A program made the position numbers and the translations under genes. Under the pieces are notes generated by a model, which saw only the letters and a program-made list of their open reading frames with translations, ran no database searches and was not told the origin of the DNA. Shown in pieces: positions 1-8,613 of a stretch of 34,695 nt of DNA; positions within the stretch are counted from its first letter, which is position 1, and the number at the start of each line of letters is the position of its first letter. Origin of the DNA: an uncultured Methanobrevibacter sp. (GTDB lineage: Archaea > Methanobacteriota > Methanobacteria > Methanobacteriales > Methanobacteriaceae); contig NZ_CACXTS010000020.1 of NCBI RefSeq assembly GCF_902770715.1, positions 1-34,695 of the forward strand, given 5' to 3'.

Positions 1-362
1 TTTAAGAGGCAATTTACTGAAAGTGTAAGTCCAATTATTATCATCGGATAAAACAGTTCTGTTAACTTCTACACCATCACCTAATAAAATAACAGTAATA
101 TTCTTAGGCCTGAAACCATCTTGATTATCAGCATCATCCCAAACTTTAGTAACATTAACCTCAGTTTCACCAGGAATGTGAGTGTTAATAATTACAAAAC
201 TACCGTTTTCTCCAGTAATTTCTACAGTATAATATGTAACATTAAACTCTTGAATAGTATAATTAATCACAGTACCATTACTTTTAAGAGGCAATTTACT
301 GAAAGTGTAAGTCCAATTATTATCATCGGATAAAACAGTTCTGTTAACTTCTACACCATCAC
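1..362. repeat. 80-bp identical direct repeat, 282-bp period, in adhesin tail
   Basis: Bases 1-80 are identical to 283-362, an offset of 282 bp (94 codons), which is one Cna-B repeat unit. Such identity favours slippage or recombination, and the 47-base deletion lies exactly at the right-hand end of the second copy. Confidence 0.9.
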
Positions 363-363
363 T
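1..363 (-). pseudogene. Continuation of the adhesin Cna-B repeats in another frame, cut by window edge
   Basis: Read on the minus strand from 363 downward, this frame is open for 121 codons to the edge. It begins SDGVEVNRTVLSDDNNW and contains the next full NVTKVWDDADNQDGF repeat start. It is the expected continuation of the adhesin, displaced by a frameshift. In intact repeats the Trp codon of KxW and the Asp codon of DGVEV are 63 bases apart; here they are 16 apart, so 47 bases are missing relative to the neighbours. I read it as the 3' part of the same gene rather than a gene of its own, since it has no start. An assembly collapse in near-identical repeats is possible. Confidence 0.75.
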
Positions 364-3300
364 CAGTATCATTCCATTTTTTAGTAACATTAACCTCAGT
401 TAACAAAGGAACGTGAGTGTTATTAATCACAAAAGTATAATTTGCAACCTTATCAATCACAACAGTATAATTTGTAACATTAAACTCATCAATGGTATAC
501 TCAATCACAGTACCATTATTATTTACAGGCAACTTAACAAAGGTGTAAGTCCAATTATTATCCTCAGACAAAACAGTCCTGTTAACTTCAACACCATCAC
601 CTAATAAAATAACAGTAATATTAGCAGGTCTGAAACCATCTTGGTTATCAGCATCATCCCAAACCTTAGTAACATTAACCTCAGTTTCAAGAGGAACATG
701 AGTGTTATTAATTATAAAATTATAATTATTTCTGGTAATAGCAACCTTATAACCAGTAACATTAAACTCTTTAATCTCATAGGTAATATTTTTATATTCT
801 AGAGTACTGACTGGTAAACTATGGAAAGTGTAAGTCCAATTATTAGCATCAGATAAAACAGTTCTGTTAATTTCATTTTCATCAGCTAATAATACAACGG
901 TAACATTCTTAGGTCTGATACCATCTTGGTCGTCAGCATCATCCCAAATTTTTGTAACATTTATATCAATTAGCGGCAATACAACAACAGTTGCATCATC
1001 CCAAACAACGGTATCATTCTCATTACAGGTAGCATTAGCAACATTAGTCCAATTACCAACCTCTAAAGCTACAGCAGTGATAGTAAATAGATAAGAATCG
1101 CCAACATTCAACTGATCAATGACTAAAATACCAGAGCCCCTATTGTAAGCGGTATCATTACAACCGGTTACTCTGAATTGAGATGGAACAACATCATTAA
1201 CAATGACATCAGTAGCATTGAAAGGACCATTATTGGTTATATTAATAGTAAATACAACAGTGTCATTGACATAAACAGGACTTTGATCAACAGTTTTATT
1301 GATTGTTAGATTTAATCCTTCAACACCAAATATTGCAGTGAAATTGTATGCTGCAGTATAATATGGAGTTTCGAGATAAGTACCGATAATTTCATAGAAT
1401 CCAACATCCAATCCTGTTAAGTTAAGCTTAATTGTACCGTCAATGTCAGTTCTTATATAACTATCATTAAGAACTTCACCGGTGAGAGTATTTCTTACGG
1501 TGTAATAAATTACTTGGTTGTTTTCCTTATCATCTTCATATAAGTCTTCCCCGTCGTTACTGTTTTCCCATCCGTAAACAGGAACCACATCATAATCAGG
1601 GGTTGTCTTAATATATTCTGTACCATTATGATAGAACAGATACGAAATATTGTTTACAGTAATATTACTGCTTCGTGCATGGTCATGAATAGCATTAGCA
1701 ATATTGTCTCCTCCAATATGGCTGATGGTAATAATCATTTCATCACCAGGTTCAAATTTGGTTTTATCCGGAGGATAAATATCTAACAAATGAGTTGCAG
1801 CCTGATTGTCGAAGAAATCTGAATCTTCAATATGCAAGGATGAATTTTCTACATAAATTGCTGAACCGTTGATAGCGGTGTTATTTACGAAATAACCTTG
1901 AATATTCGCATTTTGAGAGTCGGATATATGGAAAGCTCCTCCTTCACCTATATTGTCCTCAAGACTATCACCAGTAGCATGGTTATTAGTGAAAGTAGAG
2001 TTTTGAACTATCAAATTGTTAGCTCCTAGAAGTTGAGCGAATCCACCGTTTAAAGCGTTGTTATTGTCAGCATATATGTCATCGAAATAGGTATTAGTAC
2101 CGTCGACATATAAAGCTCCACCGTTATCTTTAGCAAAGTTGTTTGAAATATTATTGCTGGTGAAATTTGTATTGTCACCGGAAATATATATCGCACCACC
2201 TGAATTGTCAGTGTCTCTTACCTCATTAGGTAGAGCTGTGTTGTTTATGATGGTGTTATTGAAGAATTTTGCATTGCTTCCATCAATGGACATAGCACCA
2301 CCTACTGGAGCGGTATTGTATGCAAATAAACTGTCTTCAACAAGAGTGTTTTCACCAATAACATATATTGAACCACCCTCTGAATCAGCAGTGTTATTTT
2401 TTGAAGTAATATTACTAAATACAGCATTATCACCAATAATATGGAATCCAGCACCTAAACCTGAAGTTTCAGGATCACCATTACATACTGCAGTGTTATA
2501 GCTAGCTTCTGAATCAGTGATTTGAGTATTTGCACCTTCTACATAAGCACCTGCACCATTTTCAGCAGTGTTATTGAAAAAGTTTGAATTGGTAATTTTT
2601 GTATTTGCACCTTCGATGTATACTGTACCATTGACTGCAGAGTTACCAGTTAAGGTTGAATTTTCAACAATAGTGCCTGAACCATGAATGTACATAGCAG
2701 CACCATTATTTGAAGCAGTATTGTTCTCAAAGACTGTATTTATGATTTTGGTATTATTACCATACACAAAAACAGCACCTGCATTACCTTTAGGATACTG
2801 AGGGCCAACTTGGGTATTAGAATGATCTTGACCATCAACTCTTGCCTGATTATTTATGAAGGTACAATTCTCAATAGTCATATTATTCCCTTCAATATTA
2901 TAACCCCAGAATGCATCATGTTGATACTTGATTCCACCAACCATAATAGCAGCACCTTCTCCACCGGTGTTATTGATGAAGTCAGAGTTTCTTATAATTA
3001 CATTGTTGTGGCTTATTCCAAGTGCACCACCATATTCGGCTGTTGATGTACAATTAATAAACTTACAGTTATCAATCACTTGAGGGTCTGTAATATAATC
3101 ATCCCCTTGGTGACTGCTTTCACCGGTGTAATTTCCATGTATATAAACTGCGAACCATCGAGAAGTAACATTGATAAAATTACAATCAATTAAACTACTT
3201 GCAACGCGTCCGCCACCACCTTGATATTCGTCTGAAATACAGAAAGCACCACCGTGATTAGCAGAGCTTGTATTAATAAAGTTACATCCAACAAGTTTAG

Positions 3301-4396
3301 CACCGAAGAGTACACCTAACTGACCGGAACCGTCGTTCATTTGATTATTACCACCACCGGTATAAGTTTGTTTACAGTTGGTAAAATTACAGTTAGTTAG
3401 AACTACTGGATTACCATGACTACCCGGAGTATTCGCCTCGTGACATCCATATATGAAAAAAAGATGCTCACGGGACTCAAGATTATTAAAAACAACATTT
3501 GTCAAAGACCCACTGTTGAAACTAAACATTCTCCCATTAGGAGCCCTTAAGTTTTCAAAAGTAACGTCCACTAAATTATAACCAGAATTAATAGTATAAT
3601 ATCCATTTTCTTGAGTACCAGCGAAGGTCATTGAACCAACTGTAGCCATTACACCATCACCATCACGGTATCCTCCAACAATCCTAATATTCCGAATAGT
3701 CACATTCTGATTTCGAGGGGCAGTTAAAGTACCTGAATCTCTATAGGTGTGACCGTCAAGATAGAGTACATCTCCAGGTTGAAGTTGTGCGATTCGATTC
3801 ATTAACTGTTGTGTAGTAGCACCGTCATTCATGTGGTATTCAGCGCCCAGCACAGGCTCATCATTACTAGCACCAAGAAGTTCTGAATCTTTCTCAGCAC
3901 CTAAAACTATTAAACTATTATTATCTATTTCTAAATCATTAACCGCACCAAGAATATTATTACCATTCTCAGCACCAAGAATCTCTAAATCATTCCCAGC
4001 ACCTAAAACTATTAAACTATTATTATCTATTTCTAAATCATTAACCGCACCAAGAATATTTTTACCATTCTCAGCACCAATTATATTATCATCATTATTT
4101 ATTTCTACATCATTACTAGAACGCAATAAATTTGTTTCATTATTATAATCATCTATTTCAATTTCATCATCTATTTCACTGTCCGTACCCAATGAATTAT
4201 AATCTGCTTCATCGATAGAATCCACAGCCAAAGTGTTTGAAGTTCCCCTGATTGGACTTGCATCAGACATTGATAGAGTATTTAGTTCGCCCGTGTTTTG
4301 ATCGTATGTTACATTTTCACTTGCCACCACAAATGAAATCGAAAATATCGTTAAAAATAGTATTAAAGTTAAAAACATACATCGCTTGAAACGCAT
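359..4396 (-). CDS. Adhesin-like surface protein, frameshifted before its C-terminus
   Basis: Large secreted, probably surface-anchored protein of 1345 residues up to a premature stop. An N-terminal signal peptide (about residues 1-25) is followed by an acidic low-complexity stretch with repeated LGA units (about 75-190). A long parallel beta-helix region (about 190-890) is built from repeats of the type GGA-Y-G-N-T-NSTF-NNTA. A DUF11-like domain (starting LNLTINKTVDQ) follows, then Cna-B-type repeats beginning NVTKxWDDADxQDG with a period of about 94 residues. The many N-x-T sequons suggest N-glycosylation. The start has a good ribosome site (AAGGAGA, six bases before ATG). The frame ends at TGA 359-361 in the middle of a Cna-B repeat, while a second frame continues the repeats to the window edge. 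Family role: adhesion to cells or surfaces in methanogens; the ligand cannot be inferred. Confidence 0.85.
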   Translation of the reverse strand: MRFKRCMFLTLILFLTIFSISFVVASENVTYDQNTGELNTLSMSDASPIRGTSNTLAVDSIDEADYNSLGTDSEIDDEIEIDDYNNETNLLRSSNDVEINNDDNIIGAENGKNILGAVNDLEIDNNSLIVLGAGNDLEILGAENGNNILGAVNDLEIDNNSLIVLGAEKDSELLGASNDEPVLGAEYHMNDGATTQQLMNRIAQLQPGDVLYLDGHTYRDSGTLTAPRNQNVTIRNIRIVGGYRDGDGVMATVGSMTFAGTQENGYYTINSGYNLVDVTFENLRAPNGRMFSFNSGSLTNVVFNNLESREHLFFIYGCHEANTPGSHGNPVVLTNCNFTNCKQTYTGGGNNQMNDGSGQLGVLFGAKLVGCNFINTSSANHGGAFCISDEYQGGGGRVASSLIDCNFINVTSRWFAVYIHGNYTGESSHQGDDYITDPQVIDNCKFINCTSTAEYGGALGISHNNVIIRNSDFINNTGGEGAAIMVGGIKYQHDAFWGYNIEGNNMTIENCTFINNQARVDGQDHSNTQVGPQYPKGNAGAVFVYGNNTKIINTVFENNTASNNGAAMYIHGSGTIVENSTLTGNSAVNGTVYIEGANTKITNSNFFNNTAENGAGAYVEGANTQITDSEASYNTAVCNGDPETSGLGAGFHIIGDNAVFSNITSKNNTADSEGGSIYVIGENTLVEDSLFAYNTAPVGGAMSIDGSNAKFFNNTIINNTALPNEVRDTDNSGGAIYISGDNTNFTSNNISNNFAKDNGGALYVDGTNTYFDDIYADNNNALNGGFAQLLGANNLIVQNSTFTNNHATGDSLEDNIGEGGAFHISDSQNANIQGYFVNNTAINGSAIYVENSSLHIEDSDFFDNQAATHLLDIYPPDKTKFEPGDEMIITISHIGGDNIANAIHDHARSSNITVNNISYLFYHNGTEYIKTTPDYDVVPVYGWENSNDGEDLYEDDKENNQVIYYTVRNTLTGEVLNDSYIRTDIDGTIKLNLTGLDVGFYEIIGTYLETPYYTAAYNFTAIFGVEGLNLTINKTVDQSPVYVNDTVVFTINITNNGPFNATDVIVNDVVPSQFRVTGCNDTAYNRGSGILVIDQLNVGDSYLFTITAVALEVGNWTNVANATCNENDTVVWDDATVVVLPLIDINVTKIWDDADDQDGIRPKNVTVVLLADENEINRTVLSDANNWTYTFHSLPVSTLEYKNITYEIKEFNVTGYKVAITRNNYNFIINNTHVPLETEVNVTKVWDDADNQDGFRPANITVILLGDGVEVNRTVLSEDNNWTYTFVKLPVNNNGTVIEYTIDEFNVTNYTVVIDKVANYTFVINNTHVPLLTEVNVTKKWNDTE
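3896..4081 (-). repeat. Duplicated ~84-bp segment in adhesin N-terminal region
   Basis: About 84 bp at 3896-3979 recur at 3998-4081 (offset 102 bp, 34 codons) with a single visible mismatch. The duplication encodes two copies of VNDLEIDNNSLIVLGA in the acidic linker after the signal peptide. It preserves the frame, so it is a length-variable linker rather than damage. Confidence 0.85.
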
Positions 4397-4420
4397 AATA
4401 TTCTCCTTTTCTAAACTTAA

Positions 4421-4720
4421 TACCGTTTAACTTTAATTCTAATGAAAACTTTTTGCCTTTTAATAATAAGAAATAATGGAAAAAAATCTGCGAAATTAAT
4501 ACAATAAATACTAAAATTATAGCACTATCGTTTTAATTTAACCAGCCGAAAAACTTTGCCTCAATAAATATACAAATACTAAAAAAAACTACGAAATACA
4601 ATAAATTAATATTAAATCAGCGCTATCGTTAAGTTTAACCAAGTGAAAACATTTGTCATTAAATAATATACAATATAATAGAAAAAAATTTCGGAATAAT
4701 ACAATAAAATACAATAGGCA
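4421..4720. repeat. Three diverged ~98-bp repeats upstream of the adhesin gene
   Basis: Three copies start near 4421, 4524 and 4622. Shared landmarks are a ctatcg-type start (taccgtt 4421, ctatcgtt 4525, ctatcgtt 4623). Next comes aaaacttt-tgcc (4446, 4549, 4646), then an A-run, then cgaaat or cggaat followed by acaataaa. The copies differ at many positions, so they are old. They cover about 25 to 325 bases upstream of the adhesin start and may be regulatory or a remnant of duplication. Confidence 0.7.
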
Positions 4721-4794
4721 CTTTAAAGTATCAATTGATATATTGATTTTTAACATATATAAATCTTTATATATCTTAGAAGGATGTAAAATAA

Positions 4795-5148
4795 ATTAAA
4801 CTCAAAAAAAGCGATAAAAAAAGCATGATAATAAATAAAATAAAATATAACTACAAGCAGCCACTGAAAAACATTAGATCCCTAATGATTTAAAGTAACT
4901 GGTTTGACTGATGCCTAGACCTATATGCGAATATAGCAAATAGTTATATTTAAATTACTTATTATCGCTTATGCAATTACTTCCTATTTAATATGCTTGG
5001 ACCTAATTAAATAGAAAGCCCGAATGCTATTTTTTTTCTAGGTTAGCTCCTATAATTTGAATCATGATTGCTCATGATTTAAGCTTGGTTAAAGCTTTCG
5101 ACAGTCCCTAAATTTAAGTAGGAATCTATCTAATTCCGATTTTTTTTT
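4795..5148 (+). ncRNA. Candidate structured non-coding RNA, family unknown
   Basis: A TATA box (TTTATATA, 4766-4773) predicts transcription from about 4795. Several perfect hairpins follow: 4872-4877/4882-4887 (loop ATCC), 4921-4926/4931-4936 (GCGA, a GNRA tetraloop), 4984-4992/5006-5014 (9 bp), 5060-5067/5072-5079 (8 bp, loop TTGC) and 5081-5086/5092-5097. The last, 5121-5125/5133-5137, is followed by nine T, like a terminator. There is no long reading frame, and local base composition is richer in G and C than its flanks. I could not match it to RNase P RNA (no GAGGAAAGUC or ACAGAAA core), SRP RNA or tRNA. The ends are estimates. Confidence 0.5.
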
Positions 5149-5524
5149 CAAATATTTAATACTATTTTAACAAATTTTTCATTAACATACATGCTCTAAT
5201 TATATCTGCTATAATCCAAACATATATGCAATTTAATTTATGATAAATGTTCAATATAAAGTTTACTATGTTATTTTGTTTTTATTCAATGAAACAAAAA
5301 ATATGTGAATATAATATTTTACAAAACGAAATAAATTAAACTAAAACATTGAAATAAAGAATTTTTTTAAAAAAAAATGTAATAAAAATTTTACATCAGA
5401 TATTAAAATTGTATAAAATATTTTACATTAAATGAATAAATTAAATTTTTTCATGAATTACTGCAATCCAAAAAAATTATAAAACTTAATTTTTATTTAA
5501 TATAATATTACATATATAATAAAT
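5149..5524. other. AT-rich intergenic stretch, nothing recognised
   Basis: About 375 bases of very AT-rich sequence between the candidate RNA and the radical SAM gene. I see no repeats or hairpins worth naming. The last 40 bases contain TATA-like sequence close to the next start codon, so the following mRNA probably has a very short leader. Confidence 0.6.
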
Positions 5525-6637
5525 ATGAGTACATTAGAAAAGATGAAAGTCCTAACAGATTCTGCACAATATGATCTGTGCGACTATGTCAGCCACAACA
5601 AAAGTTCACAGGTCAACTTGCCCGGAATATATGAAGCGATAGGTCATAATGGATGTAAAATTCCTCTTTTCAAAACATTATTAACAAACAAATGTAAAAA
5701 CGATTGCAAATATTGCATTAACCAATCTAGACGAAACTTTACAAGACTTGAACTATCACCTGAAGAACTTGCCCGCGCGTTTCTTGGATATTACAATAGA
5801 GGTCTTGTCAATGGACTGTTTTTAAGTTCAGGAATTTCAGGCGATGTGGACTCTACCATGGAAAAACAAATAGAAACTGTTCATCTACTGAGAAACAAAT
5901 ATGGCTACGATGATTATATCCACCTAAAAGTTGTGCCTGGTGCAAGCAAGGATTCAATAAAAAGAGCAATGGCACTGGCAAATAGAGTCAGTATCAATAT
6001 TGAAGCTGCAACACCGTCCGGTCTTGCGGAACTGTCATCTACTAAAGACTACAATAAAGACATATTGAAAAGGCTATCCTGGATAAACAGTCTGCAGAAT
6101 AAAAGCACAACATATCCAAATTCTACTCATACTACACAGCTTATTGTCGGTGCAAACAATGAAAGTGACAGAGAAATATTGAGTAGAATGGAAAAAATTT
6201 ACAAAAAATCAGATTTAAAAAGGACATATTTCTCAGCATTTACACCTATTGAAGAGACAGAATTTTCAAATAAGAAGGCATGTTCAACAGATAGAACTGC
6301 AAAGCTATATAATGCTGACAGTTTACTAAATGATTATCATTATAGCATTAAAGAGTTAGTTTTTGATGAAGATGATAAGTTGTCACTTGAGCAGGATCCA
6401 AAGATTTTAGCTGCAAAAAATATGGATATATTTCCAGTAGAAATAAACAGTGCCCCCTTTGTAGAACTTATTAGAGTTCCAGGAATCGGTGTAAAATCTG
6501 CACGTGAAATAATTTCTATTAGGAAAAAAAAGCCATTCTCAAATAAGGAGCAACTCAGAAAATTAGGGGTTGTAGTCGATAGAGCTGAACCATATATAAA
6601 AATAAGTGGAGAATATCAGACCACATTTGATTTTTAA
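5525..6637 (+). CDS. Radical SAM protein with C-terminal helix-hairpin-helix, putative DNA modification/repair
   Basis: Protein of 370 residues. The radical SAM cluster motif is CKNDCKYC (Cys57, Cys61, Cys64; CxxxCxxC), expected to bind a 4Fe-4S cluster and S-adenosylmethionine. The C-terminal part (about 305-360) has a helix-hairpin-helix, VPGIGVKSAREII, typical of non-specific DNA binding. This architecture is that of the 'putative DNA modification/repair radical SAM protein' family. In bacteria that family is often linked to a uracil-DNA-glycosylase-like partner; none lies next to it here. The substrate is unknown. No Shine-Dalgarno sequence is visible; ATG follows a TATA-like stretch, suggesting a leaderless mRNA. 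It is convergent with the ParB-like gene 152 bases away. Confidence 0.8.
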   Translation: MSTLEKMKVLTDSAQYDLCDYVSHNKSSQVNLPGIYEAIGHNGCKIPLFKTLLTNKCKNDCKYCINQSRRNFTRLELSPEELARAFLGYYNRGLVNGLFLSSGISGDVDSTMEKQIETVHLLRNKYGYDDYIHLKVVPGASKDSIKRAMALANRVSINIEAATPSGLAELSSTKDYNKDILKRLSWINSLQNKSTTYPNSTHTTQLIVGANNESDREILSRMEKIYKKSDLKRTYFSAFTPIEETEFSNKKACSTDRTAKLYNADSLLNDYHYSIKELVFDEDDKLSLEQDPKILAAKNMDIFPVEINSAPFVELIRVPGIGVKSAREIISIRKKKPFSNKEQLRKLGVVVDRAEPYIKISGEYQTTFDF

Positions 6638-6762
6638 GTTTATTACCAAAGTATTTGATGAATAAATCAATTTTTATTAATTTAAATCATCGAAAAAATA
6701 AGTAGAATAATATAAAAATTTTCGTATACAATATATTAAAGATAAAATATATTGTCTACTAG

Positions 6763-6774
6763 TTCAAGTGTAAA
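6763..6774 (+). other. Isolated ORB-like site beside the ParB-like gene
   Basis: TTCAAGTGTAAA matches the core of the sites found at the origin (31834, 31943, 31992). It lies between two convergent 3' ends, 16 bases beyond the end of the ParB-like gene, so it is not an obvious promoter element. No G-rich arm is next to it. Function as an Orc1/Cdc6 site is inferred from sequence only. Confidence 0.45.
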
Positions 6775-6789
6775 TAATAATTAAGAAAT

Positions 6790-7332
6790 TTAGTAATCAT
6801 CAAACAATGCCCATATTTCAGGGTATTTTTTAGCAACTGCCTCTTCAATTAAAAGGGATGCCTCTTTTGAAATACTAAATTCAGGTTCTGTTTTTCTCAA
6901 ATATCTGAAAACGGCAGAAGACCTTGAAGACCATAAAGTAATCCTAGGATTCTTATCAACAATTGCCTTAACTTCCTCTACATGTTCCTTTTGGATTTTG
7001 AGTTCTTGTGATGATGGTATATTTTTTTCGCCGCTTTTATCGCTATGTAAGTCTTCGGATTCGATAGAATCCACTTGTACCTCCTCTTCTTGGACAGACT
7101 CCTCAGTGATATCGCTTGCAGTGGAATTCGAATTATCTTCTTGATCATTTTCTTCCTCGATTTTTTCAAAAATATTTTTCTCTTCTTCATTAGATTTATC
7201 TTCTTCTACTGGCATATCTTCTTTTTCATTTAACAAATCTTCAAGAGATTGAGTAGAATTACTGTCAAAATCTTCATTATAATAATCTGGAATTAATGAA
7301 TCTAATCCTTTTCCAAGACCCTTTCTAGCCAT
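6790..7332 (-). CDS. Putative ParA partner with ParB-type N-terminal motif but no ParB domain
   Basis: Protein of 180 residues. The N-terminus MARKGLGKGLDSLIP closely resembles the extreme N-terminus of bacterial chromosomal ParB proteins, the short peptide that contacts ParA and stimulates its ATPase; Lys8 is in the position of the activating basic residue. Residues about 18-105 are strongly acidic and Ser/Asn-rich, probably disordered. Residues about 110-180 form a compact, helical-looking domain (KNPRITLWSSRSSAVFRYL, then SISKEASLLIEEAVAKKYP). There is no ParB CTPase/HTH core such as the GERR motif. ATG overlaps the parA stop (TAATG), with GGAGGT six bases before it, so the two are translationally coupled. 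Likely role: adaptor between ParA and the chromosome; the DNA-binding site is not identified. Confidence 0.65.
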   Translation of the reverse strand: MARKGLGKGLDSLIPDYYNEDFDSNSTQSLEDLLNEKEDMPVEEDKSNEEEKNIFEKIEEENDQEDNSNSTASDITEESVQEEEVQVDSIESEDLHSDKSGEKNIPSSQELKIQKEHVEEVKAIVDKNPRITLWSSRSSAVFRYLRKTEPEFSISKEASLLIEEAVAKKYPEIWALFDDY

Positions 7333-8201
7333 TATTTACCTCCCATACTCCTTTCTAAATTTCTCTTAACCGTTTTAAATTGGCTTTTTCCTTGTACATC
7401 TATACTTTTCCTTGCTTCATTCAACTGGACATTTTCATCCCTTTGAATTATTTCCCTGGCTAATTTCAAATAAGCTTTTGTACCTGTACTTTCAGGGTCA
7501 TAAATTAAGCAAGGTTTTCCGAAACTAGGAGCTTCAGCTAATCTAATATTTCTTGGAATGATAGTTTTAAACAATAAATTTGATTCGCCAAAATAGCTTT
7601 TCAGTTCTTTATGAACATCTTTACTAAGTCTAGTTCTCTTATCAAATAGAGTAAGGAGAATTCCTTTAATTGGAGTGGGGCTTCTAAGCCTTTTTTCAAC
7701 CAATTTAATAGTATTGATCAAATCAGCTACCCCTTCTAAAGCATAATACTCAGCTTGAATAGGTATTAAAACACTATCTGAAGCTACTAATGCATTGACT
7801 GTTATGACTCCTAATGAAGGAGGTAGATCTATGAAGATGTAATCAAATAATGGGACAACATCTTTAAGAGTTTCTTTAAGGATAATATGATAGTTTTCAC
7901 GTCTAGAAAGCTCCATTCCGGCACCACTAAGGGATATATTACTTGGGATAATAAATAAATTTTTAATAAACGTAGGAATTGTTGCTTTTTTAACATTTAT
8001 ATCCCCAATAATGGCATCGTATATTGTATTTTCTATTTTAGTCTTATCAATCCCAAAACTAGTTGTGGCATTAGCTTGAGGATCCATATCAACCACCAAA
8101 ACAGATTTTCCCATTACGGCCAGAGATGTTGCAGTATTAACAACAGTGGTTGTCTTCCCACAACCCCCTTTTTGATTCATCACGGCTATTACTTCACTCA
8201 T
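7332..8201 (-). CDS. parA: ParA-family chromosome partitioning ATPase
   Basis: Protein of 289 residues of the ParA/MinD superfamily. The deviant Walker A motif KGGCGKTT (residues 11-18, signature lysine Lys11) is followed by VVDMDPQANAT, typical of true ParA (Soj-type) rather than MinD. FIDLPPSLG marks the second nucleotide site. Such ATPases form ATP-dependent dimers on DNA and drive separation of replicated DNA with a partner protein. The C-terminal 35 residues are basic and extend past the usual fold. The start has AGGAGA about ten bases upstream. It is first in a two-gene operon with the ParB-like gene, and the 7-bp repeat array lies immediately upstream, so autoregulation is plausible. 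Confidence 0.9.
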   Translation of the reverse strand: MSEVIAVMNQKGGCGKTTTVVNTATSLAVMGKSVLVVDMDPQANATTSFGIDKTKIENTIYDAIIGDINVKKATIPTFIKNLFIIPSNISLSGAGMELSRRENYHIILKETLKDVVPLFDYIFIDLPPSLGVITVNALVASDSVLIPIQAEYYALEGVADLINTIKLVEKRLRSPTPIKGILLTLFDKRTRLSKDVHKELKSYFGESNLLFKTIIPRNIRLAEAPSFGKPCLIYDPESTGTKAYLKLAREIIQRDENVQLNEARKSIDVQGKSQFKTVKRNLERSMGGK

Positions 8202-8224
8202 TTAAAGAATTCTCCTATTTCTGA

Positions 8225-8581
8225 TAAGTTTTAAGTTATCAGTTATGATGTATAACTTAAAATTTAAAGGGTTTAAAGAATAACTTGTAAGTTATCCAGT
8301 ATAAGTTAAAAGGATTAAGTTAAATCTTTTATGTTAAAACTTAAAGGAGATAACTTATCAGTTTTAACTTCTAAGGGATAGGAATTAAGTTTTAAGTTAA
8401 AACATCCAAGTTATAAAAAATAAGTTTTAAGAAATAACTTATCATAACTAACTTTTAACAAATAAGTTATATTTTATAACTTCTCTCTTATAAAGTATTT
8501 GTTTTCACAAATAAGTTATTAGTTATTTGTTAATAGTTATAAGTTATAACAAATAAAAAAATAATAAGTTATAAGTTATAA
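8225..8581. repeat. Tandem 7-bp repeat array (TAASTTA), candidate centromere/operator
   Basis: From 8225 to 8560 the DNA can be cut into 48 consecutive heptamers with no slip in phase. Eleven are exactly TAAGTTA or TAACTTA: 8232, 8253, 8288, 8302, 8316, 8351, 8393, 8435, 8463, 8512, 8540. These two words are reverse complements differing only at the central base. About a dozen more differ by one base (for example 8225, 8281, 8337, 8365, 8386, 8407, 8421, 8449, 8477, 8519). Two further exact units follow at 8565 and 8572 in a shifted phase. The array fills the gap between parA's start and the trpB 3' end and must contain the parA promoter. Tandem heptads are known as the plasmid pSM19035 parS; the parallel is inference. 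Confidence 0.85.
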
Positions 8582-8613
8582 CAATAAAAAATTAAAAAAA
8601 ATAAAGAAGGAAA

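Noticed and set aside
2139..4148. Plus-strand open frames across the adhesin
   Set aside because: They are antisense to a long gene with clear repeats and signal peptide and have no homology-like motifs.
4795..5148. RNase P or SRP RNA as identity of the structured RNA
   Set aside because: The universally conserved core blocks of either RNA are missing on both strands.
8225..8581. CRISPR array
   Set aside because: Units are 7 bp and contiguous, without the long repeats and unique spacers of CRISPR.
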